DNA of 64,000 nucleotides. Origin: Dyadobacter soli (GTDB taxonomy: Bacteria; Bacteroidota; Bacteroidia; Cytophagales; Spirosomataceae). The position numbers and the translations under genes are program-made. The stretch spans positions 62,001-126,000 of the forward strand of contig NZ_FNAN01000015.1 in NCBI RefSeq assembly GCF_900101885.1. The letters run 5' to 3'. The notes under the pieces are model-generated. The model worked only from the letters and a program-made list of their open reading frames with translations, was not told the DNA's origin and did not search any database. Shown in pieces: positions 41,908 to 51,260 of this stretch (position 1 is the first letter of the stretch; each line of letters starts with the position of its first letter).

Positions 41908-44115
41908 TTATTTCACCTCCAAAACTTCCAAAATCACACTCCCCCGCCGTGCATTCACTACCGGATTAAACCCGGCTGTCATCAAAAAATCTCCCGAGTA
42001 AACCTGATCTTCCTTAACGGGCGATTTTGAATCCGGATAGAGGTTAAGCTCCTTCACTTTATACTTTTTACCCGCATCCAGGCCCTGTAAACGAACGGCA
42101 ATATCCGAGCCGGCGCCATTGCGGTTGCTTACTAGGTAGGAAAATACAATGGCGCGATCCCTGTTTTTAGTCGCGAAAAGCAGCGACGCAAAGTCGTTCT
42201 TCTTCGGATCGACGAGGCGGTAGAGGTCACCATGCCACACCACCTCTTTGATCGCATTGTAAGTAGCGACGGACTGTCGGGCGAATTGCAGGTCTTTTTC
42301 ATTCAGATGACTTACCACAATGTCGTAGCCAAGCTTGCCCATCATAGCAACGTCGGTGCGGAATTTGAGCGGTTGCTTGCCCCAGTCGGTCACGTGGGCG
42401 CTTTGCGCGAGGGCAGGGAAGAAGTAGGAGTATTCCCACTGCATGAAAACGCGTTCGAGCGGGTCGGTGTTGTCGCTCGGCCAGAACTCGGTAAAATACT
42501 TTAATGCCTCGTAATCGACCCGGCCGCCGCCGCCGGAGCAGAGCATCATCGGAACTTTCGGGTATTTGGCGCGGAGCTTTTCGAGTACTTTATAAAGGCC
42601 TTTCACGTAGTCGACATACAGCTGTGACTGCTTTTGCTTGCTCTTTTCGAGGTAAGCGGAATGCGCATTGAACGTGATCGCATTACAGTCCCATTTAATG
42701 TAAGCAATGTCCGAATTTCCGGTAAAAAGTTTGTCCAGAATACCGAAGACGAAATTTTGTACTTCGGGATTCGATAGGTCGAGCGGGAGCTGGTTGCGCA
42801 TGTAATGCTCCGGGCGCTGAGGCTGGCGGATCACCCAGTCGGGGTGTTTTTCGTAGAGTTCACTTTTAGGGTTCACCATTTCCGGTTCTACCCAGATCCC
42901 GAATTTGATACCGGCATTTTTGGCTTCTTTCACGAGGTAACCGATGCCGTGCGGCAGTTTTTTGATGTTCTCCTGCCAGTCGCCAAGGCCCGCGCGATCG
43001 TCGTTGCGGGGGTATTTATTTGCAAACCAGCCATCGTCGAGCAGGAACAGGTCCACGCCCAGCTTCTTGCCGTCTTTGAACAGCCCTGACAGTTTTTCTT
43101 CATTAAAATCGAAATACGTGGCTTCCCAGTTGTTCAGGAGCGTGAGTCGCGAGCCTTCGCCATCGAGAATGCGGTATTTACGGGCCCAGTTGTGCAGGTT
43201 ACGGCTTGCTTCGCCCTTTCCGTTTTCGGAGAATGTGTAAATGAATGAAGGTGTTTTGAAATCCTTGCCGGATGCCAGCGGATATTCGGACGCGTAATTG
43301 TTAATACCGGCTATCAAACGGAGATTATGGTAAGAATCTACCTCGAAATCCATCCGGAAGTTGCCCGACCAAGCTAATGTACCCAGCAGCACTTTTCCTT
43401 CGGTTTCAGTCGCCGGTTTATCGAACGAAAGCTGAAAACTTGGTGGTTGGAAAAGGTTCGCGCGGGTGCCCAGCTTGGAATCCAGCACGCGGATACCGGC
43501 CGTGAGCTGTTCTTCCTCGGGGTTCATTTCACGCGCCCAGGTGCCGTTGTAATGCGTGAGGTAGAAGTCTTTGCCTGGGAAATAGAGGTTTGCAGAAGCA
43601 TATTTGTTTAAGGTAATCTCGCCCTTTTCGGTGCTTTTGATCACGCTCCATTGTTCTACCACATTTTCCCGCGCGTAGGTTTTGTAAAACAACGTCACCT
43701 CTGTGGCATACACGGGATCTTTCAGCTGAATGCTCGTAACCGCCACATTGTCGCCTTCACGCGTGGTTTGGTGGTTTACATAAATAAGGTCGGTTGATTT
43801 GTTGCCGTCCGCATGCGTGACCTGTAATGCGGGTTCTGAAATGCTCCATGAGCCCGCGGGCGTGTAGGCAGAGTTGTAAATGCCTGCATTGCCGTCGCGC
43901 TGGCGGTTTTGGGTACTTACGAGATCATATTCGGCGGCTTGTGCCAGCTTTTTACCAAAGTAAATGATCGACAAATGCTTGTCCTGATCTGTTTGAAGTA
44001 CCAGCGCATTCTGTGCGGTTTCGATGGGAATGGTAACCTTGTTCTGGGCTGTGGCGTGCATGGAATGCAGGAGCAACAGCAGCAACGAAATGGCAATATG
44101 CCGGAGAAGATTCAT
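41908..44115 (-). CDS. Glycoside hydrolase family 36 alpha-galactosidase, secreted
   Basis: A 735-residue exported enzyme removing terminal alpha-galactose from melibiose, raffinose or galactomannan (family knowledge). The signal peptide is MNLLRHIAISLLLLLLHSMHATAQ. An N-terminal beta-sandwich is followed by the (beta/alpha)8 barrel. The catalytic nucleophile is in YIKWDCNAI (Asp), and the acid/base Asp in FWPSDNTDPLERV. Other markers: NNWEATYFDFNEEKL, FLLDDGWF, KFGIWVEPEMVNP. The ORF continues 26 codons upstream without signal character. It is 95 bp downstream of kup, with a kup terminator in between, so it is a separate unit. Confidence 0.95.
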   Translation of the reverse strand: MNLLRHIAISLLLLLLHSMHATAQNKVTIPIETAQNALVLQTDQDKHLSIIYFGKKLAQAAEYDLVSTQNRQRDGNAGIYNSAYTPAGSWSISEPALQVTHADGNKSTDLIYVNHQTTREGDNVAVTSIQLKDPVYATEVTLFYKTYARENVVEQWSVIKSTEKGEITLNKYASANLYFPGKDFYLTHYNGTWAREMNPEEEQLTAGIRVLDSKLGTRANLFQPPSFQLSFDKPATETEGKVLLGTLAWSGNFRMDFEVDSYHNLRLIAGINNYASEYPLASGKDFKTPSFIYTFSENGKGEASRNLHNWARKYRILDGEGSRLTLLNNWEATYFDFNEEKLSGLFKDGKKLGVDLFLLDDGWFANKYPRNDDRAGLGDWQENIKKLPHGIGYLVKEAKNAGIKFGIWVEPEMVNPKSELYEKHPDWVIRQPQRPEHYMRNQLPLDLSNPEVQNFVFGILDKLFTGNSDIAYIKWDCNAITFNAHSAYLEKSKQKQSQLYVDYVKGLYKVLEKLRAKYPKVPMMLCSGGGGRVDYEALKYFTEFWPSDNTDPLERVFMQWEYSYFFPALAQSAHVTDWGKQPLKFRTDVAMMGKLGYDIVVSHLNEKDLQFARQSVATYNAIKEVVWHGDLYRLVDPKKNDFASLLFATKNRDRAIVFSYLVSNRNGAGSDIAVRLQGLDAGKKYKVKELNLYPDSKSPVKEDQVYSGDFLMTAGFNPVVNARRGSVILEVLEVK

Positions 44116-44148
44116 TGGAACAGCAAAGGGAATAGTTGGAAATAAAAA

Positions 44149-44188
44149 AGGATCGATCCGGGCAATGTTACTTGACAAGATCGATCCT
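44149..44188 (-). terminator. Terminator of the kup gene
   Basis: On the minus strand AGGATCGATC and GATCGATCCT form a 10-bp stem around a 20-nt loop, followed by a T-rich run (TTTTTTATTT). It lies about 20 nt after the kup stop codon. Confidence 0.75.
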
Positions 44189-44209
44189 TCCAAAGTTTAG
44201 AAGCTGAAA

Positions 44210-46156
44210 TCAGTGGAAAACGCGGCGCAGTTTCACGTTCTCGACCGGCCGGATAATGAGCGGTACCTTCTCGATTTTTACGGAACTGCTGTCGAGGCCG
44301 AACCATTTATCCTCCGGTGTGGTGAAGTCTTTTACGAAGAAATAGGTTTTCATCACGAGCTGTTCCAGGAATGGAAGGTCGTTTTCAAACGAAAGGAACC
44401 TTTCCAGCACGACAAACCGGAAATCCCCGGTAATGTTCTGTTTGCTCAATGATTCATACCGGCTGGTAATATCCACTTCTTTATTCAAAACCATATCCTC
44501 GACTACCTTGCGGAAGAACATATTGATCCGCTGATCGACGCGGAAACCGAGCCGGAAGTTGATTTTGATCACATTATCATGATTGTCTTCGTCGGATAAT
44601 ACCTTGTATTCCATCGTGTAAGGGTCGTCCATAATGTCGACGTGGATGAACCAGTACACATCCGCACGTTTCGGCCGTTTCTGGAAGATCGAGTAAATGA
44701 CTTTCGTTTCTATTTCCGTCGCACGCGAGGCATTGGTCATAAAAACGAGGTGCGTCGTGTATTTTGGAATACTGATATCGCGGCTCAGTTCGTGCAATGC
44801 CGGTAGGTACTTTTCCAGCTTGGTGTATTCGGTGAGACGGAGTTTAATGTAGAATGCTTTGAGCCAAACGGCCATCAGTCCCGCAACGATTGTGCCGACC
44901 ATGATCGTGAACCATCCTCCGTGCGTGAATTTGAGCAGGTTGGCGCCCAGGAACATCCCTTCGATAAACAGGTACAGCAGCATGAAAACGATCACAATCC
45001 AGAGGTTCACCCGTTTGACATACAAATAATAGGAGAACAGGATCGTGGTCATGATCATCGTGAGCGTGATAGCGAGGCCATAAGCCGCTTCCATGTTCGA
45101 CGATTTTTGGAAAAACAGCACCACACCGCAGCAGCCCAGCCAGAGGAGCCAGTTAATGCTCGGGACGTAGAGCTGTCCTTTCTGGTCGCTCGGGTAAATG
45201 AGGCGTACTTTCGGCCAGAAATTGAGACGGATAGCTTCGGAAATTAATGTAAATGAGCCGGTAATAACGGCCTGGCTGGCGATGATGGCCGCCAATGTCG
45301 CGATCACGACGCCGGGCAGGAGCCACCATTCGGGCATGATTTCGTAGAATGGCTTGCGCGCATCGAGCAGGTTGCCCATTTCGGTGATGAGCCACGCGCC
45401 CTGGCCGAAATAGTTGAGTATCAAACATATTTTAACAAAGATCCAGCTGATCCGGATGTTCTCTCTACCGCAATGCCCGAGATCGGAATACAATGCCTCC
45501 GCACCTGTCGTACAGAGGAACACCGCGCCGAGCATCCAGAAGCCGCCGGGATGTTTGGTCAGCAAATCATATCCGTACATCGGATTGAGCGCTTTCAGGA
45601 TTTCGGGGTGGTCTTTGATCTGGTTCAAGCCGAGTACGCCCAGCATGACGAACCACGTCACCATCAACGGACCGAACGCGCGCCCTACTACCTTGGTACC
45701 GAATGCCTGGATGACAAAAATCATCGTCAGAATGGCGATGACGATCGGAACCGTCTGAATATTAGGATACAGCAATTGTAAACCTTCCACCGCGGATGAT
45801 ACCGAAATGGGCGGCGTAATGACGCCGTCGGCCAGCAGGGTACTTCCGCCGATCACCGCGGGCACCGTGAGCCACTTTGCGTGCTTGCGTACGAGCGCGT
45901 AAAGCGCGAAAATCCCGCCCTCGCCGCGGTTATCGGCCCGAAGGATGAGGATTACGTATTTAATGGTGGTTTGGAGCGTGAGCGTCCAGAAGATACAGGA
46001 AATCGCCCCGTAGATAATTTCTTCGGTGATGGGCTCATTCATGATAATCGCCTGCATTACATAGAGCGGCGACGTGCCGATATCGCCGTATATAATGCCG
46101 AACGCCACCAGAAGCCCGGCGGCCGTTACCTTGTCAACTTTGTGTTTTGATTCCAT
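44210..46156 (-). CDS. kup: Kup-family potassium transporter
   Basis: A 648-residue K+ uptake protein of the Kup/HAK/KT family, with about 12 membrane segments and a C-terminal cytosolic domain. The signature N-terminus is AFGIIYGDIGTSPLYVMQAI. Later motifs: LRADNRGEGGIFALYALV and GPLMVTWFVMLGVLG. I use the ATG starting MESKHKVDK, the family start; the upstream 21 codons are basic and non-homologous. Kup imports K+ with H+ and supports growth at low K+ or low pH. It stands alone with its own terminator. Confidence 0.96.
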   Translation of the reverse strand: MESKHKVDKVTAAGLLVAFGIIYGDIGTSPLYVMQAIIMNEPITEEIIYGAISCIFWTLTLQTTIKYVILILRADNRGEGGIFALYALVRKHAKWLTVPAVIGGSTLLADGVITPPISVSSAVEGLQLLYPNIQTVPIVIAILTMIFVIQAFGTKVVGRAFGPLMVTWFVMLGVLGLNQIKDHPEILKALNPMYGYDLLTKHPGGFWMLGAVFLCTTGAEALYSDLGHCGRENIRISWIFVKICLILNYFGQGAWLITEMGNLLDARKPFYEIMPEWWLLPGVVIATLAAIIASQAVITGSFTLISEAIRLNFWPKVRLIYPSDQKGQLYVPSINWLLWLGCCGVVLFFQKSSNMEAAYGLAITLTMIMTTILFSYYLYVKRVNLWIVIVFMLLYLFIEGMFLGANLLKFTHGGWFTIMVGTIVAGLMAVWLKAFYIKLRLTEYTKLEKYLPALHELSRDISIPKYTTHLVFMTNASRATEIETKVIYSIFQKRPKRADVYWFIHVDIMDDPYTMEYKVLSDEDNHDNVIKINFRLGFRVDQRINMFFRKVVEDMVLNKEVDITSRYESLSKQNITGDFRFVVLERFLSFENDLPFLEQLVMKTYFFVKDFTTPEDKWFGLDSSSVKIEKVPLIIRPVENVKLRRVFH

Positions 46157-46398
46157 CCACCTTTTTGTAAAACGGCGAAAGTTAGGAAACGGCGGAGAAA
46201 AACGTTCCCGAAAGCACATTAAAATTTTAAGTTCAATAACCGTAGTTATAGGAATAATTACATATATTCTTGATTAAATAATTTTATATATCTTAGCGAC
46301 GGTGATTGACTAACGGGCCTCTATTACTAAACCCGCATTCCCCACCAAGGCAACGTTCCGAAACTTCTCGATCATTTCTCACTTTAATCATTAAATTG

Positions 46399-47841
46399 AT
46401 GAAGAAGTACGTGTTTTCGGGCGTTGCCTGCCTTTTTTTGTCGTTGATGAGCTGTGCGCAAGATGCGCCGAAGAGCTCGCCCCCCATTGACCCTGTCGAT
46501 CAGCAGGACGATCCACCCGTGGTTCCTACTGCTACCGAAGAACCGGAACGGACGTTGCCGTCACAACTCCCAACCATTTCCGATCCGATGTTTATGACCG
46601 GAACCACCCCTTACGAGTCGAAATACGACGCCGGAAAATGGTTTTTGCGACCGCTTGAGAAGCCATACCTTGGAACCATAACGAAAAGCGGGAACGATCC
46701 TGCGATGATTTCCTTTGGTGGCGGGCTTACGGCAGGAGTAAGTAACGGTGGACTAAACAGGGAAGGGCAACAATTCGCTTATCCCAATCTGGTCGCCCGG
46801 CAAATGGGCGTTGCCAATTTCAAAACGCCATTACTCGATGAGAAGGAAGCGAACGGCACAGGTATTTTCTTGTATGGTGAGCCGAATGGCGATTTTCCCC
46901 GTTGGCTCGAGGTGACTAACAAGTTGGCACATTTGGAACCAGGTGAGCCGGTAAAAATGACCCCATTCCCCGGATTGATTCACAATTTTGCTTTTCCGAA
47001 TGGTGGAACAATCGGGGCCAGCTATCCCTATTGTCCTTCCTGCAAGCCGCAAGCCTATTCGTCACGGTTTAGTGATTACAAGATCACGAAAGACACTACG
47101 CTTCTGAAATCCATTCAACGCAAACAACAATACGACTTTGTGATCATGGAAGATTTTTATGATGCTTTTGTGAACTGGATAGTCAATCAGCCCCGCCTGG
47201 ATGATCGGTTTTCGCTGGCCAATTACGCGAGCGTCCCTACATACGCGATGGATGCGATGGTTAACAAGGGGCAGAAAGGCGTGGTGTTTACAATCCCGCA
47301 TTTCAAGCACCTTGGATTTATGAACTGGTACGATATTGAGGTTTTGAAAAAAATGGCACCCTCGATAGCGATGGTTTACTGGATAACAGGCAATGCCGCT
47401 GTCGCGAACCATACACAGGAATTCTATTTGAAACCAACCAAATACACAGAGGGAGTATTTGGAACGGCGGAAAAGGGGAAGCCAATTCAGGGACAGATAA
47501 CCGACATGGATATCATCGACCAGGGAGAAGCCTGGTTTGCCGATCCCGAGCGGGTCGTTAATCCGAGTGTCCGAAAGTTTGCCGAGAAGTATGGTCTCGC
47601 ACTCGTAGACCTGCACGCAGTGTATCAGAAGATTCACGACGGAACATATCTCACGGAGGATGGACTAAAGATCGACGGGTCGTTGAAAGGCAATTTTTTC
47701 TCGTGCGACGGGACTTATCCCACCCCCCTGGGACAGGCGGTTATTGCCAATGAAGTCATAAAGGCAATTAACCTTAAATACGATGCCCGGATTTCGCTGA
47801 TCAACGTTAGCGAATTCATCAGAATCATCTCTTCAAAGTAA
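46399..47841 (+). CDS. SGNH-hydrolase-like lipoprotein lacking catalytic residues
   Basis: A 480-residue lipoprotein (LMSCAQD, lipid Cys-19). After a Pro/Asp-rich linker it has a GDSL/SGNH fold typical of a Bacteroidota family: MISFGGGLTAG, GGLNREGQQFAYPNLVARQMG, ANGTGIFLYGEP, and DGTYPTPLGQAVIANEVIKAIN. Two catalytic positions are changed. Block I, usually GDSL, reads GGGL (107-110), so the Ser nucleophile is gone. Block V, usually DxxHP, reads DGTYP (437-441), so the His is gone. It is therefore probably a binding or structural pseudoenzyme. An active-looking SGNH esterase gene follows 74 bp downstream. Confidence 0.78.
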   Translation: MKKYVFSGVACLFLSLMSCAQDAPKSSPPIDPVDQQDDPPVVPTATEEPERTLPSQLPTISDPMFMTGTTPYESKYDAGKWFLRPLEKPYLGTITKSGNDPAMISFGGGLTAGVSNGGLNREGQQFAYPNLVARQMGVANFKTPLLDEKEANGTGIFLYGEPNGDFPRWLEVTNKLAHLEPGEPVKMTPFPGLIHNFAFPNGGTIGASYPYCPSCKPQAYSSRFSDYKITKDTTLLKSIQRKQQYDFVIMEDFYDAFVNWIVNQPRLDDRFSLANYASVPTYAMDAMVNKGQKGVVFTIPHFKHLGFMNWYDIEVLKKMAPSIAMVYWITGNAAVANHTQEFYLKPTKYTEGVFGTAEKGKPIQGQITDMDIIDQGEAWFADPERVVNPSVRKFAEKYGLALVDLHAVYQKIHDGTYLTEDGLKIDGSLKGNFFSCDGTYPTPLGQAVIANEVIKAINLKYDARISLINVSEFIRIISSK

Positions 47842-47864
47842 GCAATATCAGGTACTCAGAGCTT

Positions 47865-47883
47865 TCCCGGACAACTTCCGGGA
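47865..47883 (+). terminator. Weak hairpin between the two SGNH genes
   Basis: TCCCGGA, a CAACT loop and TCCGGGA form a 7-bp stem in the 74-bp gap. There is no U tract, so it may be an mRNA processing or attenuation structure rather than a full terminator. Confidence 0.35.
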
Positions 47884-47915
47884 TAGACTTCTGTGTGCCT
47901 TAACCACACATTGTT

Positions 47916-49739
47916 ATGAAAAATATCGGACTTACAATTTTTGCGGTGCTTTCATTAGTTCTACAAGCTGTACATGCACAGTATCTTAGTCTATCCTACC
48001 CCAAATACAATTCAGTTCTTCAACGGGATGGTGCAAACCAGGCAGTGATTACCATTGCTGGTCAGTTGGTTTGGGGAACTGGGCAAAACGGAGCCATTAC
48101 ACCGGGTACCACAATCAGTTATAAGATAAAGACATTGAGCGTAAACCCCAATGTGCAGGGGCCAACGGTCAATCTGTCGATGGCGTCAAACGGTGTGTTT
48201 TACACCACAACCACATTGGCCAAGGGCTGGTATCTGGTGGAGGTTATGTTGAATGGTGTTGTATACGCATCTTCCAAAGTAGGCGTTGGCGATGTTTTTG
48301 TGATTGCCGGACAGTCTAATGCGCAAGGCATTGGCGGTCAGTTCGAGCCGATGGGAGGATGGAAATTACCGGCAACGGCAGGATTTCCGGAATGGATTGT
48401 AGGGATTAATGAAAACTATAATTGTACCAAAAACCTGCTGGATAATTTCGGAGAAATGTTTCCGCTCACAGATGTCGCAAAGCAGTACAATTGGCTTGGT
48501 CCGACTGGAAATAATGCTTGGTGCTACGCAATGCTGGGCAAGAAATTGTCTGATGCGAATGGTGGAATGCCGGTGGCCTTCTTCAACACCGCGTCAGGTG
48601 GTAGTACAATCACGCAATGGTACCTGGGAGCGCAGGGACTCGCTGCGCCGAACCCCTATACCGGGGGAACTCAGTTTTGCCTGGGTTATAAGGGTGGTTC
48701 AATGAACCCGGCCGATTATTATGGGCAGCCATATACACCCTTACGCTCTACGCTGAATTGCTATGCGTCGCTGTTCGGTGTGAGAGCGGTGCTTTGGCAC
48801 CAGGGTGAAGCTGACTCGGATGCGAATGTCCCCGTAAATTATAAAGCAAGCAGCGCGGCTGACTATCAGACCAAGTTGCAATTTGTGATCAATAAGTCGA
48901 GAACCGATTTCGGCGCTACGATTAACCCGAACATTCTCAGTTGGGTAGTTTCAAAAGCAACCATCAGTAAGTATGGTCCATTGAATAACGCGGTTCGGAC
49001 GGGACAAGGATCTGTGGTTGGCGGATCGACAACCGGCGGGCCTGATACAGACTACGTCGTTGGAGGTGGCGGAGTGATTGCAGGTATTCCGTATAGAAGG
49101 GATAGTACGCATTTCGAAGAAAATTACAGCGGTGCGCTCACCTGGCTTGCGGGTAAATGGTTTGACGCCATCGGTAATAATGGTAACAAGATTTCAGCTG
49201 GCTTTGTACCACAGCTTACCTATGCGAGTAACGGAAACAAGCGATATCTGATAGCTCCTGCGGGCTACTCCGAGTATCGCTGGGGTTTTAACATCAACAG
49301 TCCGATAGCGGGTGCAAGCACCAATACATTTACAACTGAAAATTGCTACTCAGGTATCAAATGCTTTATCAGGGACAGCAAAGGAAACTGGCACATGTCG
49401 GCAACGACCTGGGTGCATTGCTACGCGTCCAACCGGATTGCGGCGGAGATGGACGCGCCTGTTGTAAATGCAGACGAATTACTGGCATTAACAGCTTTTC
49501 CTAATCCTTTTCAAGAGGAATTTCAGATTGAATTCGATGTAAAGGAAGATGCTAGTCACGTGAGGCTTGAACTTGTGGACGAGAGCGGCACGGTGCTGAA
49601 AACCCTGGTTGATAACCCGCATGCAAAGGGTCGATGGAAATACCATTCAGGTAAGCTGGGGCCGGAAACACAAATACTGCTTTGCCGTTTGAAAGTGAAC
49701 GAATTGTATACAGTTAAAAGGCTTCTTAAAGGAAATTGA
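47916..49739 (+). CDS. Secreted sialate O-acetylesterase-like SGNH protein with T9SS-type tail
   Basis: A 607-residue exported esterase-like protein. A signal peptide (MKNIGLTIFAVLSLVLQAVHAQ) is followed by a beta-rich N-terminal domain and a SASA/DUF303-type SGNH domain. VFVIAGQSNAQG holds the likely nucleophile Ser-134; AVLWHQGEADSD and DSTHFEENYSG supply the other block residues and Asp/His. The C-terminal about 80 residues (LTAFPNPFQEEFQIEF... ending KVNELYTVKRLLKGN) look like a type A T9SS sorting domain, so the protein is probably exported to the cell surface. It probably removes acetyl groups from a glycan; substrate unknown. Confidence 0.82.
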   Translation: MKNIGLTIFAVLSLVLQAVHAQYLSLSYPKYNSVLQRDGANQAVITIAGQLVWGTGQNGAITPGTTISYKIKTLSVNPNVQGPTVNLSMASNGVFYTTTTLAKGWYLVEVMLNGVVYASSKVGVGDVFVIAGQSNAQGIGGQFEPMGGWKLPATAGFPEWIVGINENYNCTKNLLDNFGEMFPLTDVAKQYNWLGPTGNNAWCYAMLGKKLSDANGGMPVAFFNTASGGSTITQWYLGAQGLAAPNPYTGGTQFCLGYKGGSMNPADYYGQPYTPLRSTLNCYASLFGVRAVLWHQGEADSDANVPVNYKASSAADYQTKLQFVINKSRTDFGATINPNILSWVVSKATISKYGPLNNAVRTGQGSVVGGSTTGGPDTDYVVGGGGVIAGIPYRRDSTHFEENYSGALTWLAGKWFDAIGNNGNKISAGFVPQLTYASNGNKRYLIAPAGYSEYRWGFNINSPIAGASTNTFTTENCYSGIKCFIRDSKGNWHMSATTWVHCYASNRIAAEMDAPVVNADELLALTAFPNPFQEEFQIEFDVKEDASHVRLELVDESGTVLKTLVDNPHAKGRWKYHSGKLGPETQILLCRLKVNELYTVKRLLKGN

Positions 49740-49743
49740 TTAC

Positions 49744-49778
49744 GTTGTGGGTGGCGTTAAACAAACGTCCCCCACAAC
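49744..49778. terminator. Hairpin at the convergent SGNH/mntH ends
   Basis: GTTGTGGG (49744-49751) pairs with CCCACAAC (49771-49778). The mntH stop codon lies inside the loop. It probably limits read-through between the convergent genes; no U tract is present. Confidence 0.4.
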
Positions 49779-51106
49779 AAATACCCATTCAACCCAATAA
49801 TAATCAGCGCAATCACCCAGCTAATCGCCGTCAGCGGCCGCGAGTTCGCGAAGCGGCCCATGATGTTGCTGTTTGAAGTGAAAAATACCAGTGGTACCAC
49901 CGCAAAGCTCAGTTGCAGCGATAAAATCACCTGGCTGAGCACCAGCAGTTCGGCTGTTCCTCGTTCGCCGTACAAATAGGAGACGATGAGTGCAGGAATA
50001 ATGGCGATGCCGCGCGTGAGCAACCGGCGTACCCAGGGTTTGAGGCGGATGTTGAGGAAGCCTTCCATCACGATTTGCCCCGCGAGCGTACCTGTGAGCG
50101 TGGAGCTCTGGCCCGATGCGAGCAATGCCAATGCGAAGAATATGCCTGCGAGGCTTACGCCCAGCACGGGATCGAGGAGGTGGTAGGCGTCGGTAATGTC
50201 GGCGATTTCAAAATGGCCGTTGGCGTGGAATGCAGAGGCGGCCAGAATGAGGATGGAACCGTTGATGAAGAATGCCAGTGCCAACGAAACGGTCGAGTCG
50301 ATGGTGGCGAAACGGATGGCGGAGCGTTTGCCTTCTTCGTCTTTTTTGAAATTACGGGTTTGTACAATGCTGGAATGCAGGTAGAGGTTATGCGGCATCA
50401 CGGTGGCACCGAGGATACCGATCGCGATGTAGAGCATTCCGGGGTCGGTCACGATTTGTTTTTTAGGCAAAAGTCCGCCTACTATACCGGCTACCGAAGG
50501 CTGCGAAACGATCATTTCATACAAAAAGCTCAGCAGGATAATGCTCATCAGCCCCGCGACGATGCTTTCGATAATGCGGAATCCTTTTTGTTGGAAATAC
50601 AAAACAATGAGGACATCGAATGCCGTGAACAGGACGCCAATAGGTAATGGCAGGCCGAAAAGGAGGTTTAATGCAATGGCGGAACCGATCACTTCGGCGA
50701 GGTCGGTGGCGGCGATGGCGATTTCTGAAAGCAGCCACAGGATAAATGATACCGGACGGGAGTAGTAATCTCTGCAAGCTTGCGCAAGGTCGCGGCCGGA
50801 TGCGATGCCGAGTTTGAGGGACAAATGCTGCAAAAGCATCGCGAAAAGATTCGAGATCAGGATCACGGACAGCAGCGTGTAGCCAAACCGCGAGCCGCCT
50901 TCAATGTCGGTCGCCCAGTTGCCCGGATCGATGTAGCCGACGGCCACCATCAGGCCCGGGCCGGTAAATGCGGCCAATTTTTTCCAGAAACCGGCTCCTT
51001 CGGGCACGGAAATAGAGGAGTGAACTTCGGACAGCGATCGGAGCTGGCCGCTGTCGTCCGGCGTTTTTTCTTGCAAAGACTTATTTATTTTCAAATCGTC
51101 AATCAT
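49757..51106 (-). CDS. mntH: Nramp-family divalent metal transporter (MntH-like)
   Basis: A 449-residue proton-coupled Mn2+/Fe2+ importer with 11 predicted membrane segments. Metal-site motifs: GYIDPGNWATDIEGG (DPGN, TM1) and TVMPHNLYLHSSIVQ (MPHN, TM6). The start is the ATG of MIDDLKINKS; a TTG eight codons upstream is less likely. It is divergent from a DtxR/MntR-family regulator. A DtxR-type box (51175-51190) lies near the -33 region of its own promoter, for which CAAAGATA (TATCTTTG on the minus strand, 51147-51154) is the -7 box, so repression by metal-loaded regulator is likely. Confidence 0.96.
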   Translation of the reverse strand: MIDDLKINKSLQEKTPDDSGQLRSLSEVHSSISVPEGAGFWKKLAAFTGPGLMVAVGYIDPGNWATDIEGGSRFGYTLLSVILISNLFAMLLQHLSLKLGIASGRDLAQACRDYYSRPVSFILWLLSEIAIAATDLAEVIGSAIALNLLFGLPLPIGVLFTAFDVLIVLYFQQKGFRIIESIVAGLMSIILLSFLYEMIVSQPSVAGIVGGLLPKKQIVTDPGMLYIAIGILGATVMPHNLYLHSSIVQTRNFKKDEEGKRSAIRFATIDSTVSLALAFFINGSILILAASAFHANGHFEIADITDAYHLLDPVLGVSLAGIFFALALLASGQSSTLTGTLAGQIVMEGFLNIRLKPWVRRLLTRGIAIIPALIVSYLYGERGTAELLVLSQVILSLQLSFAVVPLVFFTSNSNIMGRFANSRPLTAISWVIALIIIGLNGYLLWGTFV

Positions 51107-51146
51107 TTCCTTACTCTCCGAAATAAACAATTTAGTTCTCTGAAAA

Positions 51147-51223
51147 CAAAGATAAGGAAATTCTGAATATATTTTTAGGTTAGTCTAAATTTTTTAATTT
51201 ACAGATAGTAAGTCGTACTTTTG
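51147..51223. promoter_or_regulatory. mntH/mntR divergent promoter with DtxR-type box
   Basis: TTAGGTTAGTCTAAAT (51175-51190) matches the left half and centre of the DtxR/IdeR consensus TTAGGTTAGSCTAACCTAA. It lies between a -7 box for mntH (51147-51154, TATCTTTG on the minus strand) and one for the regulator (TACTTTTG, 51216-51223). The arrangement fits metal-dependent repression of both genes. Confidence 0.65.
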
Positions 51224-51260
51224 CCGGATATTAAAGATTGGTAACCGGGGCATACAGGGC

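Noticed and set aside
44149..44188. kup downstream hairpin as a riboswitch
   Set aside because: It follows the stop codon and has a U tract, so it is a terminator; it is not upstream of a gene start at a suitable distance.
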